Positions 43,331 through 52,125 of a stretch of 64,000 nt of DNA are shown one piece after another. The notes under the pieces were generated by a model. That model was not told the origin of the DNA. It ran no database searches and saw only the letters and a list, made by a program, of their open reading frames with translations. The position numbers and the translations under genes were made by a program. Origin of the DNA: Blautia sp900556555 (GTDB taxonomy: Bacteria > Bacillota > Clostridia > Lachnospirales > Lachnospiraceae); the NCBI GenBank assembly GCA_964250615.1, contig CAXUGM010000012.1. One strand, 5' to 3'. The stretch's first letter is position 1. Each line of letters opens with the position of its first letter.

Positions 43331-45496
43331 ATGGCAGGTTATATATGTAAGATAGTAATTGAAAATACGCATCCACCAGTGTGGAGAAGAATAATCATTC
43401 CAGATAGAATCACTTTTAAAGAACTGCATGAGATACTACAGGTTTTGTTTTCGTGGGGAAATAAGCATCTTCATGAGTTTGAGGTTCCGGGAGACAGGAT
43501 TTATATTAGCGATCGCGGTGATATCTGGGCAAATCATTACGAGGAATCAGAAACATTGATTGACTCTTTCTTTAGAAATTATAAATGGCTTCGTTATACC
43601 GATGACTTTGAGGATAATTGGAGACATAGAATTAATATTGAAAAAATAGATGAAAAATACCGAGAGCGAAAAGTAACATTACTGAAATTTAAGGGCGATA
43701 ATTTCCTTGAAGATAGTGGTGGAGTTTGGAATGAAGATAATATGCGAGATATTTTCGATTCTGCAAAAGTGGAACAAAGATTAAATCGTATGATTTTGCC
43801 TTCTCATGAAGAACTTCAGGAAGTGAAATTATTAAAGGAATCTCTACATGAGATGACAGAGAATTTAAAGCAGTTATTTGAAATGAATCCAGAAGTTTTA
43901 CAAGGTCAAATAGTAGCTATGAGAAGGGATTTATATGAGAATAGTGATCCTATGAAGAAAAAAATAGAAGCGTGGAGAAAGGCAGAGGAAGAAGGTTTAA
44001 ATAGCCTGTCGATAAAGACACCGGAAAAATCACAGAATATGCTTTTGACGGATCTGGGAGAAAAAGAAGCTGCCGATTATTATAAATATCTTCGTATCCC
44101 GCGAACAGAGATTATGACTCGTGAAGAGCAGGTGCAGGAGATATCAAAAATATTGCTAAAACATCCGGAATATTTACTCTATATTTTTGATGAAAAAGAA
44201 TACGCAGAGTTAAAAGAGTGGATGAAACTTCCGCAAGGAACAGTAACGAAAAAACTTCAGAATAGAAATATGCTTGTCAAAGCATTTGCAATGGGACTGG
44301 CTGATTTTATTATGGTAGAAAATCGTGGAGAAATCAGGTTTGCGACAGATAGTAGGCATTTTATAAATATGATAGATGCCAAAACCAGAAAAAACGTGTA
44401 CAGCGTACTGCATAAGTTTGACGACAAGATGGGGAAACTGATTCAGGTATATGGAGTAATTGAATTAGAGAGCCTCTATCAGATTTATAAAAAACTATAT
44501 GATAATCATATGGAAAAAGAAGACTTTCTGCGTATTATATACTGGCATTGTCGTTTTAATGATTTCATGGATACGATTTATCAGTTAGACGGAACAGCAT
44601 ATGCAGCATCCAAGGAACTGAATGCAAGTAATGCAATTTTAAAAATTCAGGATTATGCCAAGGAACTTCCGTATGCAGAGTATTCAAGGAAAGAAATTGA
44701 ACATAAGGCTTATGATTTGGCAAATAGAAGCGACTGGCTAGATGTCTTGTATACAACATTCCATTACCGGATGAATATGCATCCTTATGAAGTGCAGGAT
44801 ATGCTGATTCAAGTAGTCGGAGCAATTATGAGTGGAGACACTTTGAATGAGATTATCTTGAATTTGCAAAAAGAAGGCCATCAGGCATGGAGCATAAGTT
44901 TATCTACTGAAATATGGACAGTTATAGCAGGAATTATGCTTGATCTTGAACTTCCGATGTTAAAAGGGCGAAGCAGAGTACAGTATGCAGAAGAAATGAA
45001 ATGCTCGCCATGGTCAGTTGGAATGACGATAGGAACAGAGCAAATTACAAACAACAAAGAAAAGCAAATGTACCAGTTCCCAGCCGAGGTACAGCAGTGG
45101 ATGTATGAAGTGGGATGTTTCGGAGATGAACAGAAGCTAAAATACTTGCTGGATTATAAAGAACAGAATCAGATTTGCTCAGAAGAATATATCTATTTGT
45201 TGGCGGAATCCTGTATCACTTTCGGTAAAACGGATATTGCGGAAAAATTAATCCTACAATTGAAGCGCAGTTCACCATCGGGCAAAAAGGAAGCCAGAGA
45301 ACTGAAAGCTCGATTACAGCAAAGATATGAAGTGGTTGATGATGAAGAGGATTTGTTCAATGATTTTAACTGGAATTCACCGATGTACGAACCAGTACAA
45401 CAGCCATATGTCAGAACCACAGCAAAAATAGGAAGAAATGATCCATGTCCATGTGGTTCGGGGAAGAAATATAAAAAGTGCTGTGGGAGAAATTAG
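43331..45496 (+). CDS. pRiA4b ORF-3-like protein with C-terminal SEC-C zinc motif
   Basis: The product is 721 residues. The first 150 form the plasmid pRiA4b ORF-3 domain (KIVIENTHPPVWRRIIIPDRITFKELHEILQVLFSW, HLHEFEV, LRYTDDFEDNWRHRINIE). A long helical middle without a family I know follows. The chain ends in a SEC-C motif (IGRNDPCPCGSGKKYKKCCG), a zinc-binding tail. Such proteins are common on mobile elements; their function is unknown. It stands alone between the toxin pair and the internal left-end-like repeat. Confidence 0.8.
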   Translation: MAGYICKIVIENTHPPVWRRIIIPDRITFKELHEILQVLFSWGNKHLHEFEVPGDRIYISDRGDIWANHYEESETLIDSFFRNYKWLRYTDDFEDNWRHRINIEKIDEKYRERKVTLLKFKGDNFLEDSGGVWNEDNMRDIFDSAKVEQRLNRMILPSHEELQEVKLLKESLHEMTENLKQLFEMNPEVLQGQIVAMRRDLYENSDPMKKKIEAWRKAEEEGLNSLSIKTPEKSQNMLLTDLGEKEAADYYKYLRIPRTEIMTREEQVQEISKILLKHPEYLLYIFDEKEYAELKEWMKLPQGTVTKKLQNRNMLVKAFAMGLADFIMVENRGEIRFATDSRHFINMIDAKTRKNVYSVLHKFDDKMGKLIQVYGVIELESLYQIYKKLYDNHMEKEDFLRIIYWHCRFNDFMDTIYQLDGTAYAASKELNASNAILKIQDYAKELPYAEYSRKEIEHKAYDLANRSDWLDVLYTTFHYRMNMHPYEVQDMLIQVVGAIMSGDTLNEIILNLQKEGHQAWSISLSTEIWTVIAGIMLDLELPMLKGRSRVQYAEEMKCSPWSVGMTIGTEQITNNKEKQMYQFPAEVQQWMYEVGCFGDEQKLKYLLDYKEQNQICSEEYIYLLAESCITFGKTDIAEKLILQLKRSSPSGKKEARELKARLQQRYEVVDDEEDLFNDFNWNSPMYEPVQQPYVRTTAKIGRNDPCPCGSGKKYKKCCGRN

Positions 45497-45561
45497 ACGT
45501 ATATGTTATGTGATTTATACATAGATTGTAACGGGGAATTCTGTATTCGAAGTTCACGATG

Positions 45562-45608
45562 CATGCGGAGGTAACAAGATAGAACGGTTTTGGTGGAGAA
45601 TTGAATAG
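45562..45608 (+). repeat. Element left-end sequence, copy 2 (internal attachment-site-like repeat)
   Basis: Matches the left end at 42415-42461 at 38 of 47 positions, starting with CAT and in the same orientation. It lies just after the pRiA4b-type gene. It looks like the left end of a second, nested or tandem element, dividing the insertion into 42418-45561 (toxin pair and pRiA4b gene, no recombinase) and 45565-61403 (everything else). No coding sequence overlaps it. Confidence 0.7.
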
Positions 45609-45661
45609 GAAAAGAATAGCTGTTACTGCAAGAATAAACAGCACACATAGGAAAATATGAG

Positions 45662-45690
45662 TTGACTATATTTCTCGGGGGGGGTATAAT
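45662..45690 (+). promoter_or_regulatory. Promoter with a G8 tract in its spacer
   Basis: TTGACT (45662) and TATAAT (45685) have an optimal 17-base spacer that ends in eight consecutive Gs (45677-45684). Change in the length of the G run would change the spacing. It precedes the hypothetical gene at 45746. Confidence 0.65.
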
Positions 45691-45745
45691 CTACTTAAGT
45701 CAATCGGACATATTAGGAAAAATAGTGAAGTATGGAGGGATAAAA

Positions 45746-46264
45746 ATGGCAGATTGTTATACAATTATTAGTCTTTACACTCAAGATCAGGTTATCGAAT
45801 CGTCTTTAAATTCTATGGGTCCTGGATATTATGATCCAGAATACGGACAAGGTATTGTAGGAGTTTTATATTCTCCAAAACAAATTGGTCAGGCTAAAAC
45901 TGTTGATGAATTAATAAGTCTCATCGAAACTGGTTTTATTGATGAGTTTTGGTCAAGTGCAAAAAATGAAGTTGGAAGAGTATTTGATGAAAATGATTGC
46001 GAATTAAACCAAAGACCAGAAAATAGATATTTTATCGATAATATTAGGGAAACAATACAAGATATTAATGATTTAGAAATAATCGCTATTAAGTCATACA
46101 TCACAGAAGGTGATGAGGTTGTGGATATTACATATTCTTACTATGTGAAGGAAAAGAAATATGTTTATGCTGACAATAGTAATGTGGATTGCATCTATTC
46201 CGATGACTGGGTTGCAGATGCTCTTTGCTTTGATGACGAAGAGGATTTAATTGAGGAAGAATAA
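45746..46264 (+). CDS. Hypothetical acidic protein
   Basis: 172 residues from the ATG at 45746, set by TGGAGGGA at 45733-45740. It begins MADCYTIISLYTQDQVIESS, is rich in aspartate/glutamate and ends in an acidic run (DDEEDLIEEE). I recognise no family. Size, acidity and its own promoter make it similar in style to immunity or anti-toxin proteins, but nothing proves that. Confidence 0.6.
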   Translation: MADCYTIISLYTQDQVIESSLNSMGPGYYDPEYGQGIVGVLYSPKQIGQAKTVDELISLIETGFIDEFWSSAKNEVGRVFDENDCELNQRPENRYFIDNIRETIQDINDLEIIAIKSYITEGDEVVDITYSYYVKEKKYVYADNSNVDCIYSDDWVADALCFDDEEDLIEEE

Positions 46265-46422
46265 AGCCAATCATCAACTAAGTCCGTTAAAAAGATATGA
46301 AACTTAAAATGACCAAACCTATCCAACTGGGACAAAAATGCCGGTATGAAATGGAACTTTCATACCGGTTTAATATTTTCAAAAGTTCAGAAAGTGCTTT
46401 TTAGATTATTTTAGAAATTTAT

Positions 46423-46746
46423 TTAAATACCGTAATCTGATAATCCAGAAATAATCTCTCCATTCTTATAATGTAATTTCATTGGTTCTTCATCTTCTTC
46501 GTCTTCTTCACATTGCATGATAGCCTTAATTTCGCAGTTATATTCCTCTGAATATTTTTGGAAATATTCGTATGAGAAGAAACTTGTGATATTAGATGAA
46601 AACTCGAATTTTAATGTATACTTATCATCTGTCCCAGATTTTTTTATCAACTCCTTATCATAATAATCTTCCATGTTTTCAAACATTTCGAGCACATCTT
46701 CTTTTTTGCCTTTTGCTGTTACAGTTCCAAACATTAATGTTGCCAT
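46423..46746 (-). CDS. Hypothetical small protein
   Basis: 107 residues from the ATG at 46746 (GAAAGAGG upstream). It starts MATLMFGTVTAKGKKEDVLEMFENMEDYY, followed by beta-strand-like KYTLKFEFSS and an acidic CEEDEEDEEP stretch. No family recognised. It is convergent with the preceding gene and is the only minus-strand cargo gene besides the XRE repressor. Confidence 0.55.
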   Translation of the reverse strand: MATLMFGTVTAKGKKEDVLEMFENMEDYYDKELIKKSGTDDKYTLKFEFSSNITSFFSYEYFQKYSEEYNCEIKAIMQCEEDEEDEEPMKLHYKNGEIISGLSDYGI

Positions 46747-47177
46747 TGTTACCTCTTTCTGACGGTTACCATCCACCGACAAGGATAGATTAAATTGTTT
46801 TGTTGTTACAAAATGTTTATGCCCAATTAATGCCTGCCTTATTGTTCATATACATTTATGCTATTAAAAAACTAAGAACAGTATATACCAATTTTTTTTG
46901 GGGGGGGGCAATAGAAAAGATTCATTTTATGTGGATATTTACGCCGAGAATAAGGGAAGTAATTTAATAAACTTCAATTGACTATATTTTCTTGGGCGGG
47001 TAATCCCGTCTTTGTTTACAATTACGCTATTAAATGTTATTATTTGCATAGTGATTTTGAAAAAGAGAAATCAATAAAACCGCAAAACACTATGGTGAAT
47101 TTGAAACACTAATCACAAAACTCAAAAAATAATAAAATAAAACATTTTTATTCAGTTCAAGAAGGAGATGCAATATT
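46747..47177. other. 430-base gene-free stretch with a T8G9 run and a promoter-like copy
   Basis: It holds a T8G9 run at 46892-46908. At 46978-47006 is TTGACTATATTTTCTTGGGCGGGTAATCC, shown here as TTGACT plus 17 bases plus TAATCC, which resembles the G-tract promoter at 45662 and precedes the gene at 47178. No open frame of interest is seen. An AAGAAGGAG ribosome site for the next gene closes the stretch. Confidence 0.5.
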
Positions 47178-47864
47178 ATGCAACAAACAGCGGGAATTGC
47201 ATTTTGGGATATTTCCGAAAATGCTCAAGAAAAAATAATCTCAGAGATGTATCGTTTTTTTGAAAATGTGGACTGCAAGCCCATGTTTTTTGATGATTGG
47301 GTAAAAGGGCTTTTTGTATTGAAGAATGAGAAAAGCATACAGGTAGTGTGCGATGTTTACGCTGATCCACATGAATACGAAAATCTCTTGACCGATTTAG
47401 TGTATCATCTTGCTGAAAATATTCCCAATATCTCTTGTGCCGGCTACTATGATCTTGCAAATGATGATTGGGGTCCAGAAGAATATCCGTTCCAAATCAC
47501 ATCAACTGGTGAAGTGCATTGGGGTGCGAAGGATGATGACACCGGCAACAATATAAATATAGATGCAGCCGCACTTTTTAGTAAACTGTTTTCCGAATTA
47601 GCTGAAACTGATATGAAGCAGGCATTCGACAGTTTTGCGTTTATGTACTATGAAGGTGGTCCTTTTGAGAAAGCATACGAAGAATTTAGTGTGGAAAATG
47701 ATTCCCCTAATCTGAAGAATTTGGTTGACATTTTCTCTGCGCTATATGAATCCTGTGGATGCCCTCCGATGGTTTCTTTCATAATGCCTATGATTGACCA
47801 GTTAAAGTGGAAAGGCATTAGCATCAATATTTCAGAAGAACTGATGAATGAACTAAACAAATAA
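47178..47864 (+). CDS. Hypothetical protein (cargo)
   Basis: The product is 228 residues, strong AGAAGGAG site. The start QQTAGIAFWDISENAQEKIISEMYRFFENV and the aromatic/acidic composition (FQITSTGEVHWGAKDDDTG) do not match a family I know. It has its own promoter-like sequence and terminator, so it is a one-gene cargo unit. Confidence 0.65.
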   Translation: MQQTAGIAFWDISENAQEKIISEMYRFFENVDCKPMFFDDWVKGLFVLKNEKSIQVVCDVYADPHEYENLLTDLVYHLAENIPNISCAGYYDLANDDWGPEEYPFQITSTGEVHWGAKDDDTGNNINIDAAALFSKLFSELAETDMKQAFDSFAFMYYEGGPFEKAYEEFSVENDSPNLKNLVDIFSALYESCGCPPMVSFIMPMIDQLKWKGISINISEELMNELNK

Positions 47865-47874
47865 ACAACAAAAT

Positions 47875-47925
47875 GGGGCTGTCGCATCAATGATTGAAAT
47901 TAAAAATCATAGGTGTGGCAGCCCC
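47875..47925 (+). terminator. Terminator after the 47178 gene
   Basis: GGGGCTGTCGCATCA pairs imperfectly with TGTGGCAGCCCC and the inner ATGATT with AATCAT; TTTGT follows. Confidence 0.75.
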
Positions 47926-47986
47926 TTTGTATATGCGTGAATAATTTAATTTGAAATAAAATGATGTGCAACACTTAGAAGAAAAT

Positions 47987-48490
47987 ATGATATTCTTAAA
48001 TATCAATAATAGGAGCGATAGTTTACGTATGGATATACGGAAATTTTATGAAGGATTTTATTCCTTGAATTTGGAAAATTCTTTGATACAAATTAAAAAT
48101 GATAACCTAATAATGGAATTAGATGAAGAATTTCCGTATGATGATGCGCGGACATTTCTTTACGGAGGTTGTGATTTGTTTGCTATAGCATTGAGTCATA
48201 AATTCGGCTATGAATGTTATGAAATAAGAAGTGGTGCGTCGGTTCATTGCTTTTGCAAAGTAGAAATTGATGGCAGTGTTGTTTTTATAGACGTCAGGGG
48301 TATGACAAATGATTTCTATAGATTCTTGGACGATACGTATATTAATCCGCAGGAATTTACTATTGAAAAAATGATGATTCGGGATGTTGATATATGTAAC
48401 AATGAGTGGAATAAAGAAGGATATATGTTTGCACAAAAAATTATAGAAGAAAATCTTGATTTCTATGATGTTAGCAAACTATTTGAATAA
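47987..48490 (+). CDS. Hypothetical protein with a possible Cys-His-Asp catalytic triad
   Basis: About 167 residues if the ATG at 47987 is used; ribosome sites are weak, and GTG 47966 or ATG 48029 are possible. The core reads YGGCDLFAIALSHKFGYECYEI, then SVHCFCKVEIDG and VFIDVRGMTND. A cysteine at a helix start, a histidine opening a strand and an aspartate on the next strand is the order seen in papain/transglutaminase-like hydrolases. No family assignment is possible by eye. A toxin, protease or modification enzyme is conceivable. Confidence 0.5.
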   Translation: MIFLNINNRSDSLRMDIRKFYEGFYSLNLENSLIQIKNDNLIMELDEEFPYDDARTFLYGGCDLFAIALSHKFGYECYEIRSGASVHCFCKVEIDGSVVFIDVRGMTNDFYRFLDDTYINPQEFTIEKMMIRDVDICNNEWNKEGYMFAQKIIEENLDFYDVSKLFE

Positions 48491-48565
48491 AAAGCGTTTC
48501 GTGCTATAATTGAAATCACGATGTGGAAACAGAATACATACGATGAATAGAATGGAGAAAGCTAT

Positions 48566-49852
48566 ATGCAATGTTTGAATTGTGGAAAAGAAAATGAACA
48601 TCTTTTGTGTACAGCATGTTTGTCTGAAAAGGTGTTAGGTGAAATATATGATGAGATTCGTCTCTATAAGCCGGAAACTTGTACAAATGAGTATGTTCGA
48701 GCATACGTGGAAGGTTTTGAAAATCCATATGCTTCAAGAGACCATCTGCCTGAAATTTTTAAATTATTTGATGAAAGTGTTACGGAGTTTTATTACTGCC
48801 GTTATTATAAATTGGTTAGAGATGAGCGATTCGAAGAAGCTGCGAAGACTTATTTTGATTCACACGATATGGAAGAAGATAAGACCCAGTTGGTCCTTTG
48901 TGATCTTCTAGATTCATATCTGAGAAATGATTTTGTAAAACCCCGAAAGTGGTGTGAAATGATTTCTGATAGTGAAAATATATGCTGTGAATTGTATTAT
49001 CGTGCTGCTCAGTATTTTTCGATGGTTGGTGATTACGATAAAGCTGAAAAATTGATAAATAGTTCTATTCAGAAATGTCAAGATGAAAGCTATGATAGAT
49101 TTCTTATTTATACTCGTGAAAAAGAAATCGAAAGCTTAGAAAAATTAAGAGTGGATAATGAGAGATACCGCACAAAGAAACCTTATTGGCCAGCAACAGA
49201 GGAACGCAGAAGAGCAGTCGCTGCTATTTATGATGAAAAGGGGATCGTTTATCCACGAATTTCAAGCAAACCTCAAAAAGTAAAGGAAAATGAATTTACT
49301 CCAATTAGTGAATATATGGATGACGTACCAGTTGAGTATTGTGCATTCTGGTGTGCAGAATCTTTTTCTATCTCGGCTGCCAAAGGCATTTACCAGATTG
49401 CAGCCGTGAAGGTGCGTGACGGAAAGATAACGGAAGAATTCCAAAGTTTCGTACGCCCTTGGGATGGTACGGCGGCAAAGAAATCTGCAGCAAAGGAAGC
49501 AGGTGTAGATATTGATGTGATTAATGCGGCAGAAGACGTGGACCTTGTAATGAAGAAGTTTTTTGATTTTGTAGAAGATGATATTTTGGTTTCTACGGGA
49601 GCATTGGGAAATCAGGCAAAACTCATATCCAGAGCAGCAAGATATACAGGCAAGAATAAAATTGAAAATGAATTTTTTGATTTGCTTGATTATGCAGCGG
49701 ATGTTTCGGAAGAATTTGATATGCAGAACAATACAAGAGAATATCTTTTAAAGCGTTTTGAATTGGACGAAGGAAAAGATTCCTTAGAAAAAGCAAAGAA
49801 AAACGTATTTATCTTGGAAAAATTAAAGGAGCTTGAAGAAGAATGGAATTAA
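48566..49852 (+). CDS. Zinc-ribbon protein with DnaQ-like exonuclease domain (catalytic residues degenerate)
   Basis: The product is 428 residues. An N-terminal zinc ribbon (CLNCGKENEHLLCTAC) is followed by a helical, TPR-like middle (EEAAKTYFDSHDM, GDYDKAEKLINSSIQK). From about residue 255 a region resembles DEDD/DnaQ exonucleases (YCAFWCAESFSISAAKGIYQIAAVKVRDGKITEEFQSFVRP). The first active motif, normally DxE (as in DVETTG), reads WCAES, so nuclease activity is doubtful. Its end overlaps the UvrD-like helicase gene by 10 bases, which points to a two-protein complex for DNA processing or defence. Confidence 0.65.
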   Translation: MQCLNCGKENEHLLCTACLSEKVLGEIYDEIRLYKPETCTNEYVRAYVEGFENPYASRDHLPEIFKLFDESVTEFYYCRYYKLVRDERFEEAAKTYFDSHDMEEDKTQLVLCDLLDSYLRNDFVKPRKWCEMISDSENICCELYYRAAQYFSMVGDYDKAEKLINSSIQKCQDESYDRFLIYTREKEIESLEKLRVDNERYRTKKPYWPATEERRRAVAAIYDEKGIVYPRISSKPQKVKENEFTPISEYMDDVPVEYCAFWCAESFSISAAKGIYQIAAVKVRDGKITEEFQSFVRPWDGTAAKKSAAKEAGVDIDVINAAEDVDLVMKKFFDFVEDDILVSTGALGNQAKLISRAARYTGKNKIENEFFDLLDYAADVSEEFDMQNNTREYLLKRFELDEGKDSLEKAKKNVFILEKLKELEEEWN

Positions 49853-51966
49853 CACTAGAGCAACAGAAGGCTGTAAATGAGATAGATCATCATCTTCAGA
49901 TTATAGCCTGTGCGGGTTCTGGAAAGACAGAGGTTATTACCCGAAGAATCGCTCATATTTTAAAAGATAAGCAAGGTGTGAAACCAGAAAATATGATTGC
50001 GTTTACCTTTACTGAAAAAGCGGCAGAATCCATGAAAAAAAGAATTGCATTAGCAATGGGAAATGGATATTCACTTGGGAATATGTACATTGGGACCATT
50101 CATGGATTTTGCTATCATTTGTTAAAAAAATACAGTGACAAATTTCAGGAATTTCGCATTCTTGATACGGTAAAAAGTCATTTGTTTGTATCTCGTTATT
50201 ATGATTCTTGCGGGATGAAGGATTTGGAATTATCACCATCAGCGAATCAGGTTCGCCTTTTTTTAGAATGTATTGAAAAAATGGTAGATGATTACGATGA
50301 TAGAGAACTATGGGAAGAAAAGCATTTGGCTGTTTTTAACAAATACAGAGAGTGTCTGTTTTCTCATCAATATCTAGATTTTTCGCAATTGATTTTCGAA
50401 ACTATTCAGCAGATTCGTACCAATGAAGCAGTTCGAGAATATTTATCTACTATTAAATATCTGGTGGTAGATGAATATCAGGATGTGGATGATTTACAGG
50501 AAAAATTGATTGGTTATTTTGCAGAGTTTGGAAGCAATATTTGTGTTGTTGGTGACGATGATCAGACAATTTATCAGTTTCGAGGGAGTAATGCTAATAA
50601 TATGATTCGATTTTCGGAACGTTATCCGGAAGTAACACAGGTTCGCTTGGAACAAAATTTCCGTTGTGCGAAAGGAATTGTTGATGTGGCAGATAACGTG
50701 ATTCATAACAATACAAATCGTATCCGAAAAACTATGGTTTCGGGTGCAAATGTTGTAGAAGAATCTGTTATAAAAGCAAGCCGATATGCGGATTCAGAAG
50801 AACAGTATGAAGCTATCGGTGAAAAGATGATTGAGCTACACAATCAGGGAATTCCTTATACAGAGATGGCAGTTTTAGTTCGAAAAGGGAAATATATTGA
50901 CAAAGTTTGTCATGCTTTAGATATATATCATGTTCCATATGCAACGGATAGTGCGGAATATTTCTTTAAGGGAGAGTATTTTCAAAGATTTGTAAAAACA
51001 ATGGATATTCTTGTGAACATTGATAAGGCGCAGCTTTTTGAATGTTGGCAGGACTATACAGACAGAGCTGGTTTTACGAATGGATTTAAATATTTAAGAC
51101 AGGTCGCACGAAGTGGCGGTGATGGATATGCATTGCCTCTAAGCGAAGTGATACAGGAATTTTTAACACGTATCAACTTCTTGGGTCCTGAATGTGAGGA
51201 TTATCAGGTAAGATATGACGATTTACAAGGATTTGTAAAAATATTGGAAGATTATGATGAAATCTTTTGTGACCAACAGTTGTCGGCTCGTATAACAGGT
51301 GTCTTACAATTTCTGGAAAATCAAGCTGCAGATGAATATAAGTATCATAATTTCAAGACAAAATCAGGAGAAGATGACTGCGTTCATATCATGACAGTAC
51401 ATAAATCCAAAGGGCTGGAATTCCATACTGTATTTTTACCAGAACTTGAAGAACGTGAATTTCCAGTATCAAACCGTGGTGGTAAAAAATATTGGCATAT
51501 ACTTGGCGGCGTGTTTGAAGAAAATAAGGCAAAGTTTGAAAGTGATTTAGAAGACGAACGAAAATTATTTTATGTAGCTGTAACAAGAGCAAAACAGAAT
51601 CTATATTTGATGTATGAATTGTCAAAGAAAAACTTATCTGTATTTGTAAAAGAAGCAGCTGGTTCAAGCTATTTAGTGATTAATCGTGCGGATCTTACTT
51701 ACGAAGTACCTAAAAAGACAAAATCATATTCGTACGGAAACAGTTATACAAAAATGTCTGACGAAGAAAAGGCAGAAAGAGATGCCATGTATCAGGCACA
51801 GAGAGAATACTGGGAAATGGCAAAGGCCGCAAGACATCGTTTGATGGATTATTATGGCTCTGCCATGCACAGTGGTATACGCGGAGCAGGTGCGGATTTG
51901 GTTCGTGTTAAAAATATGAGTGATGAAGAAGTGATTGCTGCGGCACAGAGAAATAATTTAATGTAA
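49843..51966 (+). CDS. UvrD/PcrA-type SF1 DNA helicase
   Basis: The 707-residue protein has all SF1A motifs in order: Walker A ACAGSGKTEVITRRI (residues 22-36), Ia AFTFTEKAAESMKKRI, II VVDEYQDVDDLQ, III VVGDDDQTIYQFRGS, IV LEQNFRC, V IMTVHKSKGLEF and VI LFYVAVTRAKQNLYL. It translocates 3'-5' on DNA in this family. It overlaps the zinc-ribbon/exonuclease-like gene, so it is cargo with a linked function rather than the housekeeping PcrA. A terminator at 52045 ends it. Confidence 0.9.
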   Translation: MELTLEQQKAVNEIDHHLQIIACAGSGKTEVITRRIAHILKDKQGVKPENMIAFTFTEKAAESMKKRIALAMGNGYSLGNMYIGTIHGFCYHLLKKYSDKFQEFRILDTVKSHLFVSRYYDSCGMKDLELSPSANQVRLFLECIEKMVDDYDDRELWEEKHLAVFNKYRECLFSHQYLDFSQLIFETIQQIRTNEAVREYLSTIKYLVVDEYQDVDDLQEKLIGYFAEFGSNICVVGDDDQTIYQFRGSNANNMIRFSERYPEVTQVRLEQNFRCAKGIVDVADNVIHNNTNRIRKTMVSGANVVEESVIKASRYADSEEQYEAIGEKMIELHNQGIPYTEMAVLVRKGKYIDKVCHALDIYHVPYATDSAEYFFKGEYFQRFVKTMDILVNIDKAQLFECWQDYTDRAGFTNGFKYLRQVARSGGDGYALPLSEVIQEFLTRINFLGPECEDYQVRYDDLQGFVKILEDYDEIFCDQQLSARITGVLQFLENQAADEYKYHNFKTKSGEDDCVHIMTVHKSKGLEFHTVFLPELEEREFPVSNRGGKKYWHILGGVFEENKAKFESDLEDERKLFYVAVTRAKQNLYLMYELSKKNLSVFVKEAAGSSYLVINRADLTYEVPKKTKSYSYGNSYTKMSDEEKAERDAMYQAQREYWEMAKAARHRLMDYYGSAMHSGIRGAGADLVRVKNMSDEEVIAAAQRNNLM

Positions 51967-52044
51967 TAGTGATGTTGACATTTGAGTGATTAAAAGGTAA
52001 ATTAACCATCCAGTTGTAATTATTCTGTCTAAAAAAGTCATTAA

Positions 52045-52090
52045 TAGGGAAGGAAACAACCTGAGTAACTCTGCTGTTACCTTCCCTAAT
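52045..52090. terminator. Hairpin between the helicase and the XRE gene
   Basis: AGGGAAGGAAAC pairs with GTTACCTTCCCT (one mismatch) with extended A+T pairing outside, between convergent genes. Confidence 0.6.
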
Positions 52091-52125
52091 AGTATTAAAA
52101 AATGTAGTATCGAGTACTTATGAGG

